Shown one piece after another: positions 46,965-58,337 of a stretch of DNA of 64,000 bases. Source of the DNA: Lumbricus rubellus (taxonomy: Eukaryota > Annelida > Clitellata > Crassiclitellata > Lumbricidae); NCBI GenBank assembly GCA_945859605.1, contig OX243817.1, positions 17,780,620 through 17,844,619 on the forward strand. The letters run 5' to 3'. Made by a program: the position numbers and the translations under genes. The notes beneath the pieces are model-generated. The model saw only the letters and a list, made by a program, of their open reading frames with translations, was not told the DNA's origin and did no database searches. Position 1 is the first letter of the stretch. Each line of letters opens with the position of its first letter.

Positions 46965-49900
46965 CGCATCGTGCGATGGCTCCGTCACGGTGTTAATAAT
47001 TAATTATGATTATTAGCTAAAGCGATCACCTACAGTTACCGTACTGTAGACCCACATGAGAGGATTCGGTGGAACATTGGTTGATCTTAATCCATCAGGA
47101 CCATCACATGCAACTCTGCTGATGATGTCTCGTTTCGTGTGCAGCGCCTCCAGCGGTCGCTGATGACTACATCGCCTCGTTTTCAATTAATCAACACCGA
47201 TCACAACGACGAACGAAATATAATTTCATTGATTCACCATCATATGAAAGAAGTGGTCGCACGTAGAGTGCGAAAAAGAAAATGAGACAGATCACCTGCG
47301 TTTGCATCTCGATCGTAATAATTTTTTATCAATGGATTGATTAGGTAGGCCTACTGATAGGCCCAATAGCCTGCATATGCATTCACTTAGTCTATAATTC
47401 CTCTTTGAAGTAAGCCTAATTCACAAAAGCAGCGATTTATTAAAAATTTGCATGAATAGGCCTACGTGTAGGCTACTTACAAGAGTTACCGGTACCATAG
47501 GCCTACACAATATCCAGTGGATGTAGCCTACGAGATACGGTTTATTTAGGACTACAAACAATTAAAATTAGATCTTATCTAGGCCTAAATTGTGTGTAAA
47601 TTAATTAAGTTAGCCCTATGTGTTGGGGCCTTTGCAAAAGAAAAATAATTTATTTGCAAAGCTATCATAGGCCTATACACTTTAGTATAGGAAAATGTGA
47701 TAGATGTAGGTTTTACTAGTCAAAAAGTTAGTCTGCAAACAGGTTTTCTCATATAGGCCTAAGCATAGGCCTACAAAGTTTGATGTAGACGTATAGAACT
47801 TGAGTTCATGCATCATTTACTGCAGGGCCTTAAAGGTAAGACTTGCAATAGGTAGGCCTAGGCCAACACGCTAAGCGACTACGGTCTTCAAAAGCAGAGA
47901 TAATGCTTAAGCCTAATATGTTGTTGTCAAAATAATGCACTTTAATGCATATAGGAGCATATAGGCCCTATAGATAATTGAAGGCAGCCTACTTGACGAT
48001 CTTGAAACGTCTGTAAACGTAATAACGTAGGCCTATATGTATAGGCCTACGTCTATTTATGTGCGTTAAGAAGCATTTCTAAATTGGTCTAGATGGGTTC
48101 TATTTTACATATCGATCCGGACCACCACGGACTACTCTTATGGACAACCCTTTTGACTCAACGCAGCGCTTGTGAATAAGCCGGTGCTCCGCGCTTGGGT
48201 TTCGATTGGCGCTTTAGAAATTAGTAGATTACAATTACGATTGGTGCTTTTACTGACCAAATCTTTTCATATGTTTACGTAAAAGGTCCTTGCGTTGGAG
48301 GAGTCGTTGGAAACAAGATGCCAAGATATTGTCTGTTTGGAGATACAGTGAACACGGCATCTCGAATGCAATCGAACGGATTACGTAAGTTCATGATAAT
48401 ATTGTCTTCATTCTCTAGGTGTCAGTAAGGAAAAAGTAAAGTTGAAAACACACCATGCAGGAACGATTATCAACACGTGCAGACTGCAAACCTTAAATAC
48501 TGGTTGGCCATAGGCCTGTAGGCCTCCCTACCAAAATTAAATTATCATCTGCCTATCATGGGCGTCCGCAGCGGGGCGCAAGGGGGCGCAAGTGCGCCCC
48601 CCTGGATTTTTCGCATAGTTGCACATAAATTTAGATTATTTGGTTAATGTGATTGTTACAACGCGATTTTCAATGTGATTATCGATTCGTTCTACAAGTT
48701 GAACCTTTAGGGGAAGACGGGGTAATACCGGCCACGGGGTAAATTCGGCCAGGGTGATTTCAAGAGAACCAGAGGGAAAGAGAAGATTTCAATGCTACCA
48801 TCTAGTTCACAATATTATATTACGTATGTTTATCGAGATAGTTTTGTTTTTATGTGAGTATAATTCGCTAAAAGCGAAAAAAACAAGTTCGAGCCAAATC
48901 GACTTCTCTATGCTGTCTCCAATAGCAGCTAAGAAATTAAGGTTTTCTGGTTCAAATGTCGGTTATTTGCTTTTTATTCTGTAAACCACAAAATTTTTGT
49001 CAATTTGGTTATCCAAATCGATTGTCCAAAATAGAGGCCCTTCTCGTTACGGCTATTATGGAGGGTGGATGGGTCTGGGGTAAATTCGGCCATGTGGACG
49101 GATTTACCCCGAGATGTTAGAAATGGTACATAGTGCCAATGTTAATATAGTGACTTTATATTTTTCACCAATATACTCAGTTTTATTTTAAAATATAATT
49201 ATATTGCGTCATTTGGTGCTCTAAATTATATGCCAAGAAATTCCCAAAAGAAAGGCAAGCATGCAACTGGACGAAAGAAGTCCAGGAAAGGCCAATCGTT
49301 ATATAAAAAAATATTTTAAAGATAATAATAAAAACTTTTGTGTTACTTCATATTAGCGCTTCAGTGATATCGCCTAATACATTTGTGCATTATTATCTCG
49401 TCCGGTTGGTTGTGAAAATCAATTTAGCTGTGCTGGCCGAATTTACCCGTATGCCGGGGTAAATCCGGCCAAAATTTCACTTTAAAAATAATTTTTTTTC
49501 CAGCAAATATTTTTCTCAATCTCAAAAAGTAACCTTGCAGTATATTGTCCCTATCTTACTTTATTTAGTTGTAATTTTGTTTAATTTTAGCAGTCAACCA
49601 TTTGCAAATTATTAAAAAAATTAGAAAAATGGCCGAAATTACCCCGTCTTCCCCTATATCTTTCTTTGGGTGCATTAGGTATAGGTAGGCTATTCTCTCG
49701 TGGTAATATGAAAATTCAAACTGTCACCCATTAAATTTAGACCATGTGACAATTATTTGAAAGTTTGCGCCCCCCTAGAAAAATTCCTGCGGACGCCCAT
49801 GCTGCCTATGCTATTAATATTAAGATAGGCCTATCTGAAAAGGCTGCATGGTCGTTTAACCGGAACTCGATACAATGCATAGGCCTAACCTACGTACAGT

Positions 49901-52370
49901 TTCAAAAACAAATAAGAAAGAACCTAGGCCTATTAGGCCTATCCTAGATTTTACACACTTTCGAAATATTGTTTCCATCAAACAAACAAAAGTCTACAGT
50001 AGGCCTGCGGTCAAGGCCGTAGCCAGGATTTAATTGGGGGGGGGGGGGGTTTCTTTGCCGGAAAATATTTGAGACGGCCTTTTTTAGTCATTTGATCTAA
50101 GTCTCAAGAAAATATTCCATTTTCCCGTCAAAAAACCTGATGACTTTTTTTAGTCATTTTGCATAAATTCATGTTTCTTCATTATGCGCTAGTTAATGTA
50201 TTCTATTATTTAATTTCGGGGGGATGTTTCATGGTTTTATTTCATTGTTTTTACATCATGCGCTTGTAATTGCATTACATTTTTAAAAAATCCATTTCGA
50301 GGGGTGTTCAAACACCCCAACCCAACCCCTTGTCTACGGCCTTGCCTACGGTCTACGTGTTCTCCATCTTTCATCCGCCCAATTAGACCAAAGTACCATT
50401 GCAACAGATTGATATCGCGTAGACCCTACCGTTGTTTTTCATCTGTAGGCCTAATTGATTGAGATGCGATGATCAAACGGTAGACGATAGTCTAAGCAAT
50501 TTAATAGGTCCATAAAAGTCGCCATTTGTTTCAGTCACTGTATAGGGCCTACCGTATCGTAGAACTAATTAGTCTATTGATCTTTTTCGTGCTTGCTCTA
50601 TGATTCATGGCTTCTACAACCGGATAGGAAACTACCTAAGAAACGTTTTGTTAAAACAACCGTTTAGGCTAATATGTCTATCTTTTTACTAATAAAAGGA
50701 GCACCTGACGACTAAAGGTCGCAAAAACCTTTTTGAAGGCGAACATCAATTATTGCTTCTCTCTCTTTCGCCTCTCATCAGCTTTGCTGTGCTGTGCGGC
50801 AGCTGCAGTCTGCCACCACGATATAATTAGCCTAATGAGACAGTCGATCAATTAATAATGATGTCTGCCATTAATTCCACATCCTCCGTTAATTCATTTA
50901 TCTTTTATTGCACATTGGTCTGAAAGATGCAGTTTTCATCATTGCAGGCTAAAATACAGCAAAAATATTTATAACAGATTCTCGTTAGGAAAATAATTAC
51001 AGTTTCTCCAGCAGAAATGTCTCCATTGTGCTTCTCAATATTGTAGCGGTCTAAGTAGGCCTAGGCTTACAATAGGCCTACATCGTTATGATGCAATGAA
51101 AACGTAGATAGGCTAAACATTGACTTGGTCGTTCAAGGGACCTACAAGAAGCAAGAAGTGTTGATTATTCAGACCTATGTAAGGTCGTTGGTTGAACTTG
51201 GGTCAGACCATGTCGCTTATAGTTTTCTCACGTAGGTCATAATGCCTATAGAACCCTACATAATAATGAGGCTTAATTCAGGCCTATTTGACCTGACTTT
51301 GTGAAGGCTATATAGGCCTATAGCCTACTGCGTGTTTTGTTGTTCACAGCAAGGCGTATCCACCTGAGCCAGTCAACTCATAGAGCTCTTACAAAACTCG
51401 GAGGATTCAAGATGGAATTACGCGGAGAAGTTAATATCAAGGTATAAGTATAAGCCATTAATAACCATTGCAAGGTGTAGGCCTATCTGTCCTTAAAGTT
51501 TCAATAAACTCCCACAGACATTCTATTGTTGTAGCTTATTATTGTGGTTTCTTTAAGCTTAGCCTACCAGATCCTATGATTAAATTTAGAATTTAATTAA
51601 AGCTAGGTCACACGCCCTACCATATTTTCAGTAGCCTAAGCTTAGCCTATAGGCATATAGGCCTACGTAGGGCGAAATACGAACAAATTTGCAGCAAACT
51701 CCTGTCTATAGGCCTAGGCTAATGCGTCATGCGTTAGTTTAGTGTAACTAAATTAAGCTTACTCTTTATGCCTTTGGAAGAGTAGGCCAATAGTCTAATC
51801 TAAAGTAACAATCCCAATGTTGAAGTGTCAGTCTTGAAGGCAGACAAAATAAACGTAAAACAAGGAAAACTCGAGTGTCCACTTCGTTTAGGACTTTAGG
51901 TGTTTTGTCAGCTAAATTACCGCTAGGCCTAATCTAATTCAAGGTGACATGTAATAGCACAAACTCTCCGATAGCTCCATGCTGCCCATGCATATACTAT
52001 TACGTGAATTATGTTCCTCTTCCGACAGGGCAAAGGTCTAATGGTGACCTACTGGTTGACGGGCAAAGACGATTCGGTGAAAGCGTCATCGGCAGTAGGT
52101 GCAGTGGACGGTGACGCCTTCACGTCACGTCGTCACGCACCGTTGCCTTCGTCATCCACTTCCACATCTGGATTCATCAACAACGGTTACAACATCTTTG
52201 AAGAGACGAAGAAACGACTCGACAACCTTCGAACGTCGACAGAGGTCATTCCAGCGACGACCACAGCGACGGTTGATGATAATGATGATCTGCAGTTGGA
52301 TGAGGAGGAGGAGGAAATGGAAGCAGAGTTGGAAGCTGAGTTGGCGGAGTCGTCGCTTGCTACGGTTTAG
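42259..52370 (+). CDS. NIT-type membrane guanylate cyclase with altered catalytic site
   Basis: Five coding exons in phase: 42259-43620, 45142-45316, 48286-48384, 51350-51441, 52029-52370, giving about 689 aa. The ATG at 42259 is the first in frame. Membrane segments lie at about 33-57 and 330-355. Between them is a mostly helical extracellular region like nitrate/nitrite-sensing (NIT) domains ([32 protein letters not shown]). A cytoplasmic helix ([18 protein letters not shown]) leads to a class III cyclase domain from about 408. Seen: first metal-binding Asp416 (FSDIADFT), guanine-recognising Glu456, Cys528 in [14 protein letters not shown], transition-state Asn535 and Arg539. The second metal-binding Asp, expected in ETIGDAYM, is missing: the sequence reads ETISSVYM. 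The tail after about 580 is polar and ends in an acidic run. Domains predict cGMP signalling at the membrane, but full catalysis is doubtful. The GC content of exon 1 is far above its surroundings. Confidence 0.9.
43612..43845 (+). repeat. 27-bp tandem repeat carrying nine copies of the exon 1 splice donor
   Basis: Units read GTCTACAAGGTAATACTCAT followed by CATCGTC or CATCATC. There are eight full units and a ninth partial one. The true exon end (GTCTACAAG, codons VYK) is the first 9 bp of the unit, and the donor GTAATA follows in each. The unit is 27 bp, so the frame stays open through the array as repeated VYKVILII. Confidence 0.97.
43913..44392. mobile_element. Small foldback-type element with (CGGACAATT)-based TIR
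   Basis: The left end holds six spaced copies of GGACAATTCGG-type units (43917-43996). The right end holds five inverted copies (44325-44388). Direct repeats CTATCCCAGG (10 bp, 43903-43912 and 44393-44402) flank the element. It is 480 bp with no transposase, in the first cyclase intron right after the donor array. Confidence 0.85.
44399..44665. mobile_element. Divergent copy of the CAGGGCTGTTTTAA MITE family
   Basis: CAGGGATTTTTAGAGGAAAT at the left and CACGTTTAAAAGGCCTG at the right parallel the family ends. The inside keeps ACGGCACAACC, CATAGTAAATCGGTTAATTG and ACTGCACATATTGTGTACGA. The foldback element at 43913 inserted at its left end, so its target repeat overlaps this copy. Confidence 0.6.
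45402..45606 (-). repeat. tRNA-type SINE, most complete copy
   Basis: Reverse-strand order: GGGGCGCGGTGGTGTAGTGG (tRNA-like A-box region), GGTTCGAGGTTCGAATCCAC (B box), AAGTCCTTCACTCGCAATTG, CTTCGGCGTGACACTCCG, TGTAGTCGGAATTAAGCGCC, CTCTGAGTAGAGAGCTTGAA, and the GGGGCGCTATAGAAAT tail. It shows the composite structure that the other copies truncate. It lies in cyclase intron 2. Confidence 0.88.
45940..46140. mobile_element. hAT-like MITE, family CAGGGCTGTTTTAA, copy 3
   Basis: Same interior and ends (CAGGGCTGTTTTAA; TTAAAAAAGCCATG with one changed base). Target duplications are not clean. It lies in cyclase intron 2. Confidence 0.8.
46193..46863. mobile_element. Possible TTAA-flanked element with a GC-rich hairpin
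   Basis: TTAAACCTTTTCG near 46193 and CGAAAAGGTTAA near 46852 are inverted and bounded by TTAA, as in piggyBac-type insertions. The inside is very AT-rich, including (ATA)n and TATATT runs. At 46779-46846 it contains inverted GC-rich blocks (TCCCGGCGCCGCGCC and GGCGCGGCGCCGGGA). The TIR match is short. Confidence 0.4.
46919..46963. repeat. (CAG)n microsatellite
   Basis: About 13 CAG/GCA triplets. It is not in a recognised coding exon; it lies in cyclase intron 2. Confidence 0.95.
48559..49800. mobile_element. Outer TIR element (TGGGCGTCCGCAG ends)
   Basis: TGGGCGTCCGCAG at 48559 and CTGCGGACGCCCA at 49788-49800 are perfect inverted ends. A GGGGGCGCAA / TTGCGCCCCCC pair lies just inside them. 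A second TIR element (48709-49655) fills most of the interior. Target repeats are unclear. Confidence 0.65.
48709..49655. mobile_element. Nested TIR element (AGGGGAAGACGGGGTAA ends)
   Basis: AGGGGAAGACGGGGTAATAC on the left and ATTACCCCGTCTTCCCCT on the right are inverted. Related GGGGTAAATTCGGCCA words recur inside (48735, 49078, 49456). Only very short frames occur, including a basic [17 protein letters not shown] peptide near 49230. Superfamily not recognised. Confidence 0.7.
50012..50344. mobile_element. MITE with CAAGGCCGTAG ends
   Basis: CAAGGCCGTAGCCAGG at the left and CTACGGCCTTG at the right are inverted, with G-run and C-rich text just inside. No coding content. It lies in cyclase intron 3. 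Confidence 0.55.
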
Positions 52371-52455
52371 ACGACACGACGCGAAACCTTCTGCCAATGG
52401 CAGCGACGTACATGTAGGCTATAGTTATAGGCCTAGTCCTAGATTAGACTAGCGC

Positions 52456-52709
52456 AGTGGCGTAGCCAAGAGGGTTTAAGGGGGTTAAAAAACATTGGCT
52501 TAGGAAAAAAGTTTTTTTAAAGGTTATTTATCCACTTAAATAAAACAAAACAATTGTTTGTAGTAACAATTGTTTTCTTCCCTTTGTTGCTCTATTCCCT
52601 TTTTATTATTTAATTTATTTACTGTAATACTGTTGGGTTGGTGTCTGGAAGGGCATCCGGCCATAAACCATCCCCCCGCCCCCATCATAAATTTCTGGCT
52701 ATGCCACTG
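52456..52709. mobile_element. MITE with CAGTGGCGTAGCCA ends
   Basis: CAGTGGCGTAGCCA and TGGCTATGCCACTG are inverted ends. The element lies 86 bp downstream of the cyclase stop codon. It contains an AATAAA near 52538 that could serve as that gene's polyadenylation signal. Confidence 0.65.
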
Positions 52710-53149
52710 GACCAGTGTTAATTAATTACCTTAGGATGAACCGGACAATAACTGTTTAATGTAGTAGTACTTGAAATATGTGAGTGATTCTGATAGGCCT
52801 ACCTGTGCCAGAGATTCAACACCGTGGTCCACGTTATTCCACTGCTAGCAGACTGATAGTTTATGGCCAGGCGTGTGTTACCCAGTGTGACAATTGTAAA
52901 AAAAATAACGGGGGCGGGGAATGGACTATGATCCATTTCAAATTGGAGTGTGAAAAACAGATTTTACTGCGAGGCCTTAAGAAATACTGAGAGGGTTGAA
53001 CCCCAACCCCCCCCCCCCCGTAATTCTCACCTTCGTGTTACCCAGAAAACTGGCTGCTTCGTATCAGATCACGGCAGACCTGAGTATCTGACTTAAGGTC
53101 ACAGCTAGACTCACAAGGATTGTTTCACCAGTATTCTCACTAAGCATAT

Positions 53150-53480
53150 TAAACCTATTCTACACATCAGTGTCCACAGTTGGAATACTGCATCGGAAAA
53201 CATGACATAGAACAACCGAAGAAATTGCATAGAAAAGCTACTACTAAAATGATTATTTTGGGATTAATAAAAAGAATCAGTTCTGTGGGAGAGGTTAATT
53301 AAATTAGAGGCATACAAGACAACTTAATAATTCAGACATTATTGAAGATACCCAACCATACCCAAAGATATCATAGGACACAAATTCTTCAATGCAAAAT
53401 CTGTAAATTTGTGGAATGTTTTGAATTGTACGATTGGTCCCATTGGACTCTAGTCAGTCTCTGTGAAACCTCACAGCTTT
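53150..53480 (+). mobile_element. Very degraded LINE fragment
   Basis: Broken frames recall LINE polymerase C-terminal text: VLWERLIKLEAYKTT near 53285 and KFFNAKSVNLWNVLNC near 53380. Many stops and frame breaks. Low certainty. Confidence 0.35.
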
Positions 53481-53965
53481 AATCATGGGAAGATCCCAGG
53501 ACTGGATAGTAAACATCCAAGCTTAATTTGCAATGGTTCCAACACAGTTTTATTGACTTCTGAACCAGGTAAAACCCTAGACATGCTATCAATACTACCA
53601 ACAAAAACAACAATGGACTGATTTTTCACCAAATGTCTTTGTTTACAATTTGCTCAAACAACAGTACTTCAGAGTTTATGTGAAATCAACAAATCATGTC
53701 AATGCCTTCGTTCCCACATTGAAATTCACCAATAGGCTATGTGTGGCTTGGTGGAACCACCCAGGCACCTTGTGCAGTGTGCACCCAAGAGGCTGGAAAT
53801 GATCAAGAACATTCTAGATGGCCTTGACCTCTGTGATAAGATCTAATATTTATGGGTGAGCATTGTATTTCAATCTTTTCATTTATAAGTGATCACTTGT
53901 ACCTCAGAAAACATATTAAATCAAATAATATCATTCCACAACTTTCACAAATCAGTCATTTATAC

Positions 53966-54371
53966 CAGTGGTTCTCAAAGTGGTGGTCCGTGGACCAGCG
54001 CCGGTCCGCGGAGTCCTGATCACTGGTCCGTGAATAAGTCTTGTAGTTTAAAATAAATTATAATTATTAATTTATATATTTAAAATTGTGAAATTATTCG
54101 AATTGTTGTTCAAAATGTATTAAAACTTCTGTCTCAAACTTTAAGAATACATTACCAGTGCCTTATTTTAACTTGCCAAATGGCAAGTAGCCTACAAACA
54201 TGTACAAACAGTTTTTATTAATTAAAAAATCCCTAATTATAAATAACCCTATAATTAGTTTTTTATAATACAGTTCGCTTTTGTTTGTGCTTGCCATTAA
54301 AGTTAGCGGTCCGCGGGCTTCCCAGATAAATTATTGCCGGTCCGCGGCCTGCAGAAGTTTGAGAACCACTG
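53966..54371. mobile_element. Non-autonomous hAT element
   Basis: CAGTGGTTCTCAAAGTGGTG and TTTGAGAACCACTG are inverted. Direct repeats ATTTATAC and ATTTTTAC (one mismatch) flank the element. GGTCCGCGG motifs recur near both ends. 406 bp, no transposase. Confidence 0.85.
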
Positions 54372-54459
54372 ATTTTTACTTTCAAATAGCCACTGAGAAC
54401 ATAGCATAGCCTACAGTAACATTATGTGTAAGTATGCCTCCATGGCCAATCAAGTAAGC

Positions 54460-55340
54460 CAGAGGTTTTCAAACTTTTCAAAAACTGGGGACCCCGTATC
54501 ATGTTGTGGTTAGATGGCGGACCCCTATGGGCCTATGCAATAAATTTGGCCAATCGCAATTGTGTGAGGCTTTCTCGTTCGTGCTATTCGCAATGCTACT
54601 AAATATGGTGCACGTATAGCTTTCTCATTTATGGTGGCGAAAGCTGTTATTTTGCCTTTCTGCTTAAGTACAGCTCCTTTTGTCGCTCGAGATATTCCTT
54701 TGGCTTATCAGCAACATCTGCATGCATTGTCGTTAAATGGCGCTTTAATTTCACGGGTTTCATTGACTCAAGAATCATGATTAGACAAAGTTTGCACACA
54801 CATAACACAAAGAGGCCGATCAGCATTATTTTGTTCCAACTGCAATGAAACCATAATATACTCTGGGAAGTGTGGATCATACTTGCAGAATTTTTTTTCT
54901 TTTTCTCACATTTTTCTTTGTCGTCAAAATTCTGATTTCTGAACAGTTTTTCTCTTTAGAAATTTATCCATGGTTAAGAAGAACGTTGAAAAATATTAAT
55001 ATTATATTTTAAAAAATATATCATCAATTCCTTCTAGCAGCAATGGCATCTCTGTTGGTACGTCACAACAAATACACTAACGTGCACTAAAAATAGCACC
55101 AGAAGGAAATTTTTTACTAGACATCAATAAGTAATAACCGTAAATAGCTCAGATGTTTTTATAGCTCAGTTGTTTTTAGCTCAGTCATTTTTATAGCTCA
55201 GTTGTTTTTATAATTTATGATGATAATGAGAACCTTGCAAGTGTACTATTTTTAATTGTCTTTTGGACCTGCTTTGCGGTCCCCTTGGCAACAAGTGACG
55301 GACCCCCAGGGGTCCGCGGACCACAGTTTGAAAACCCCTG
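54460..55340 (-). mobile_element. hAT element with a BED-type zinc-finger remnant
   Basis: Ends CAGAGGTTTTCAAACTTTT and AGTTTGAAAACCCCTG are inverted. Perfect 8-bp repeats AAGTAAGC flank it (54452-54459 and 55341-55348). A minus-strand frame at 54880-54647 reads MKPVKLKRHLTTMHAD and then KPKEYLERQKEL, the second half of a hAT/ZBED-type BED finger with its following helix. No DDE catalytic region remains. Confidence 0.85.
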
Positions 55341-55348
55341 AAGTAAGC

Positions 55349-57099
55349 AAATAACTTTGGCATTTTGCTGACTCATTAACAACTCATTAACAACTCACTT
55401 CAACAGAAAACCAAAAGAAATACTTTACCCACCAAACACAACATGAATCAAGCTCTGTAATTAACGTAATATGACATCATCCTATTTTAAACAGGTAGTT
55501 ACATTCAAGTACAGATTAACAAACTGTTTATAATTATCGCTTTAACAATATTTTTAAACGTGTTCTTACAATACACAACATAATTGTTCAGATCTATAAC
55601 TCCTACAGTAACAGAACAATTGGCATAGGCAGATATTGCTATATGGCAGGCGCTGCCAAGCTAAACACAGGTTCTTGCTTCAGCCTTTGCGCTAAACTGT
55701 TAATCACAAAAATGTTAGCAAGATTTATCCGCTTAAAATATCAAATAAAAGCCGCATGAAAATACATCAATCTATTTCTCACACAGAAATCAAGAATAGT
55801 TGAATATGCAAAAAACACATAAACCAAGATTACATAAAGATTCTCAATTAAGAAGTGAATATCTGGCGAACAGCATGTAATTCATTTCTTCAATCCACAA
55901 AACTGTTCACTGGTAAAAAGTCACTCCATATCAAATGCATCAGACAGCAATGACTTCAAATAATCAGTTTATATTTCTTCAGCTCTTTTTATTGACCTCA
56001 CTTTAACTCTTGTTTATTTGCTTCATATCTGAAGTGCTCACTCTTGTCATGTTCATGTTTGATATTATTTTAGTATTTAGCATAAGCTAGCTAATCTACC
56101 ATGGCACTTAACACTCAATGAATAGTACGACACAATAGAATGAACAGCTAACGTTTTGCAAGTATACAATGTGATAGGTGAATGGAAGACTGTTGCCATA
56201 GTGCTTGGATTGTTTAAACCAATGGGATTTATTCAATACTTTAAGCTTAAACTCAACAAACAGGAGAAAACAGAAGTGTTCAGGCAGAAGAACTATCCTA
56301 AAAATGATTGGATTGATTTGTGAATGAAATACTACAAAATATCTGGATTATATTATTTGACTATTTTGGGCAATACTCATCTACTGAGGTAGTGGTAACA
56401 TTCCTTCATTTGAATAACTAAATATCGTGAAGATTAAGAAGCAACCTTCGCTGTTTAAACTGCAAAATGAGCTCAAAACAACATCTCTCATGGGTCCAGT
56501 AAATTTTGTGGAAAATCATCAGATAATCACGTTTAGTTGGAACACAGTCATCAAGATAGCACGACAACATCTTACTTAGTCTTAGTGCCACAGTTTCAAG
56601 TAGTTCTGCTGGAATGGCAAGCATAATTATGCAAAGCAAGATCTGAGTTGACGAACACATACAATATCAGACAAGATCAGGCAAGAGAAGCAAATTTGAC
56701 TTGTCACCAGACAACACACAACGAAAAAAACTTCCCATTCTCCGTAACAAAACATCTCAACTTAATACGGACAAATTTTAACATGTTGACCGCCTACTAT
56801 GAGTTAACTCGTAGTACAGCCAGTCATTTAACATGGTGTGTAGGCAGGCGGTCAATATGTTAAGATCCTGCAATTTAAAATCAACAAGAGTAGTACTGCA
56901 TACACCACTTGATTACATCATCTGATAAAATATTGTTTCCATTGTCCATCTTAGCAAAGCTTGACCAACAAACACAATCATCGCCTTATCAAAATGTAAG
57001 AGTTTGCTCGCTGAAAGAAAGACATATACAACTTATATATATATATCTAATTATATATATATGTATATAAAATTGTATAATGAATATATAAATTATATA
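55349..57099. other. No recognised gene
   Basis: AT-rich sequence with only short frames and no conserved domain on either strand. The one structured item is the small hairpin at 56778-56863; a TATA-type microsatellite lies near 57040-57060. Confidence 0.6.
56778..56863. repeat. Short inverted-repeat element
   Basis: TTAACATGTTGACCGCCTAC and TAGGCAGGCGGTCAATATGT(TAA) are inverted over about 20 bp around a 45-bp centre. Bounded by TTAA on both sides. It resembles a tiny MITE. Confidence 0.6.
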
Positions 57100-57155
57100 C
57101 TAGCTGGGGTACCCGGCATTGCTCGGGAAATTTAGATTTTTTGTCCCCAACCCAT
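57100..57155 (-). mobile_element. Helitron 3' end fragment
   Basis: On the minus strand the sequence reads CCCGAGCAATGCCGGGTACC then CCAGCTAG followed by T, the hairpin-CTAG end of Helitrons. The rest is cut away a few bases before the mariner copy at 57161. Confidence 0.7.
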
Positions 57156-57160
57156 ATATA

Positions 57161-58192
57161 TACAGGGTGGCGCAGAAAAAACCGGACTATTAGTAATTAT
57201 TGCCTTAAACTATCATTAGACTGCAGAAATGACACAGAAAAATGGCATTGGTTTGGCATTTAATATAGCCTAACATGGAATGAACTGTAAAATTTCAGAG
57301 TTTTCTGAATGCGTAAGAAATTCAAGTCAAAGTGATGTCCTCCGTTTGCTGCGATAACCAATGATAATCGCTTGCGAAACTGTCCAATAGCCCGGTTGAT
57401 AGTGTCCTCGCTGATTTCGTCCCAGCATGCGGTCAGAACTTCTTTCAAATGTTCAATATCTCGAATTCTCTGCCTGTAGACAAGCTGCTGAAGCATTCCC
57501 CAGATCGAATAGTCTACGGGATTCAAGTCCGGACTGTTCGGTGGCCAATTTTTTGGTTCAATAAAGTCTGGAACGTGAGCAGTGAGAAAAGCAACTGTTT
57601 TTCGTGAACGATGAGCAGGTGCTCCGTCCTGTTGGAAAGTGAAATTGTCACCAGAGTGAGCTATAATGTCTGGCAGTAATACGCTGAACAGTTCTAAGAG
57701 ATATAGCCTACCAGTTTGACGTTCAATTTCTCTCGGAGATTTGCTTGTTCCCGGTTGGTCTTCTTGACTTGAAATCAGTTCCTCGACCTTCGCTACGTTA
57801 TCAGCCGTACGAACCGATCGCGGTCGACCGCTACCCTGCTTTCTTTTAGTGTCGCCAGTTTCGTCGATCTTTTTAATCAAATCATTCAACGTACTTCGCT
57901 TCCATTTTCGTTGTGGGAATTCTCTAACCATTCGAAGCGAACCCCATCCTTTTTCGAGTCTTAACGCACGAATTAACGATTTATCATCAATTGTCAGCAG
58001 ACGCTTCGCCATGACGGTACAAAAAATAGTTAACGCCATAGAATACTTGATGTCAGTTTTATTTTATGTAGCGCTCTCATTTTTCTATGTCATTTCTGTC
58101 TAATGATAGTTTTAAAGTGATAATTACTTTGGTTATTCAAGCGATGCAATTGCAAAAACTAATAGTCCGGTTTTTTCTGCGCCACCCTGTAT
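57161..58192 (-). mobile_element. Mariner-like element, family 1 copy B, internally deleted transposase
   Basis: TIRs TACAGGGTGGCGCAGAAAAA and complement; the left end has lost some bases after ACTATTAG. A minus-strand frame from the ATG at 58012 encodes MAKRLLTIDDKSLIRALRLE and helix-turn-helix regions, then jumps from an EIERQTG segment straight to LLPDIIAHSGDNFTFQQDGA. The segment with the first catalytic Asp is deleted in frame. NWPPNSPDLNPVDYSIWG follows. It is 1.03 kb, flanked by TA-rich sequence. Confidence 0.9.
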
Positions 58193-58214
58193 ATACATTG
58201 TATATATTATACTT

Positions 58215-58220
58215 TTTATT
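58215..58220 (-). terminator. Putative polyadenylation signal of the PLAT-filamin gene
   Basis: AATAAA on the minus strand, 117 bp past the stop codon at 58338-58340. It lies just before the mariner copy, so the element sits immediately downstream of the transcript end. Confidence 0.45.
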
Positions 58221-58337
58221 ATATATATATATATATACACTGTTATACAGCAAAGCAAACATGGCACAAGAGACGCCAGCCTGTATTGTATCTTCGCAAT
58301 GCAGGCTGTTGAAAATATCTGTGAGTTGATATCATTC

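Larger units (their letters stand above)
47340..52450. repeat. Second cluster of AGGCCTA palindromes
   Basis: TAGGCCTA-type words recur throughout cyclase introns 2 to 4 (for example 47460, 47500, 47760, 48030-48050, 49890-49945, 51060-51330, 51640-51720) but not in the exons. They are sparse in the first 28 kb and after 53 kb. Confidence 0.7.
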
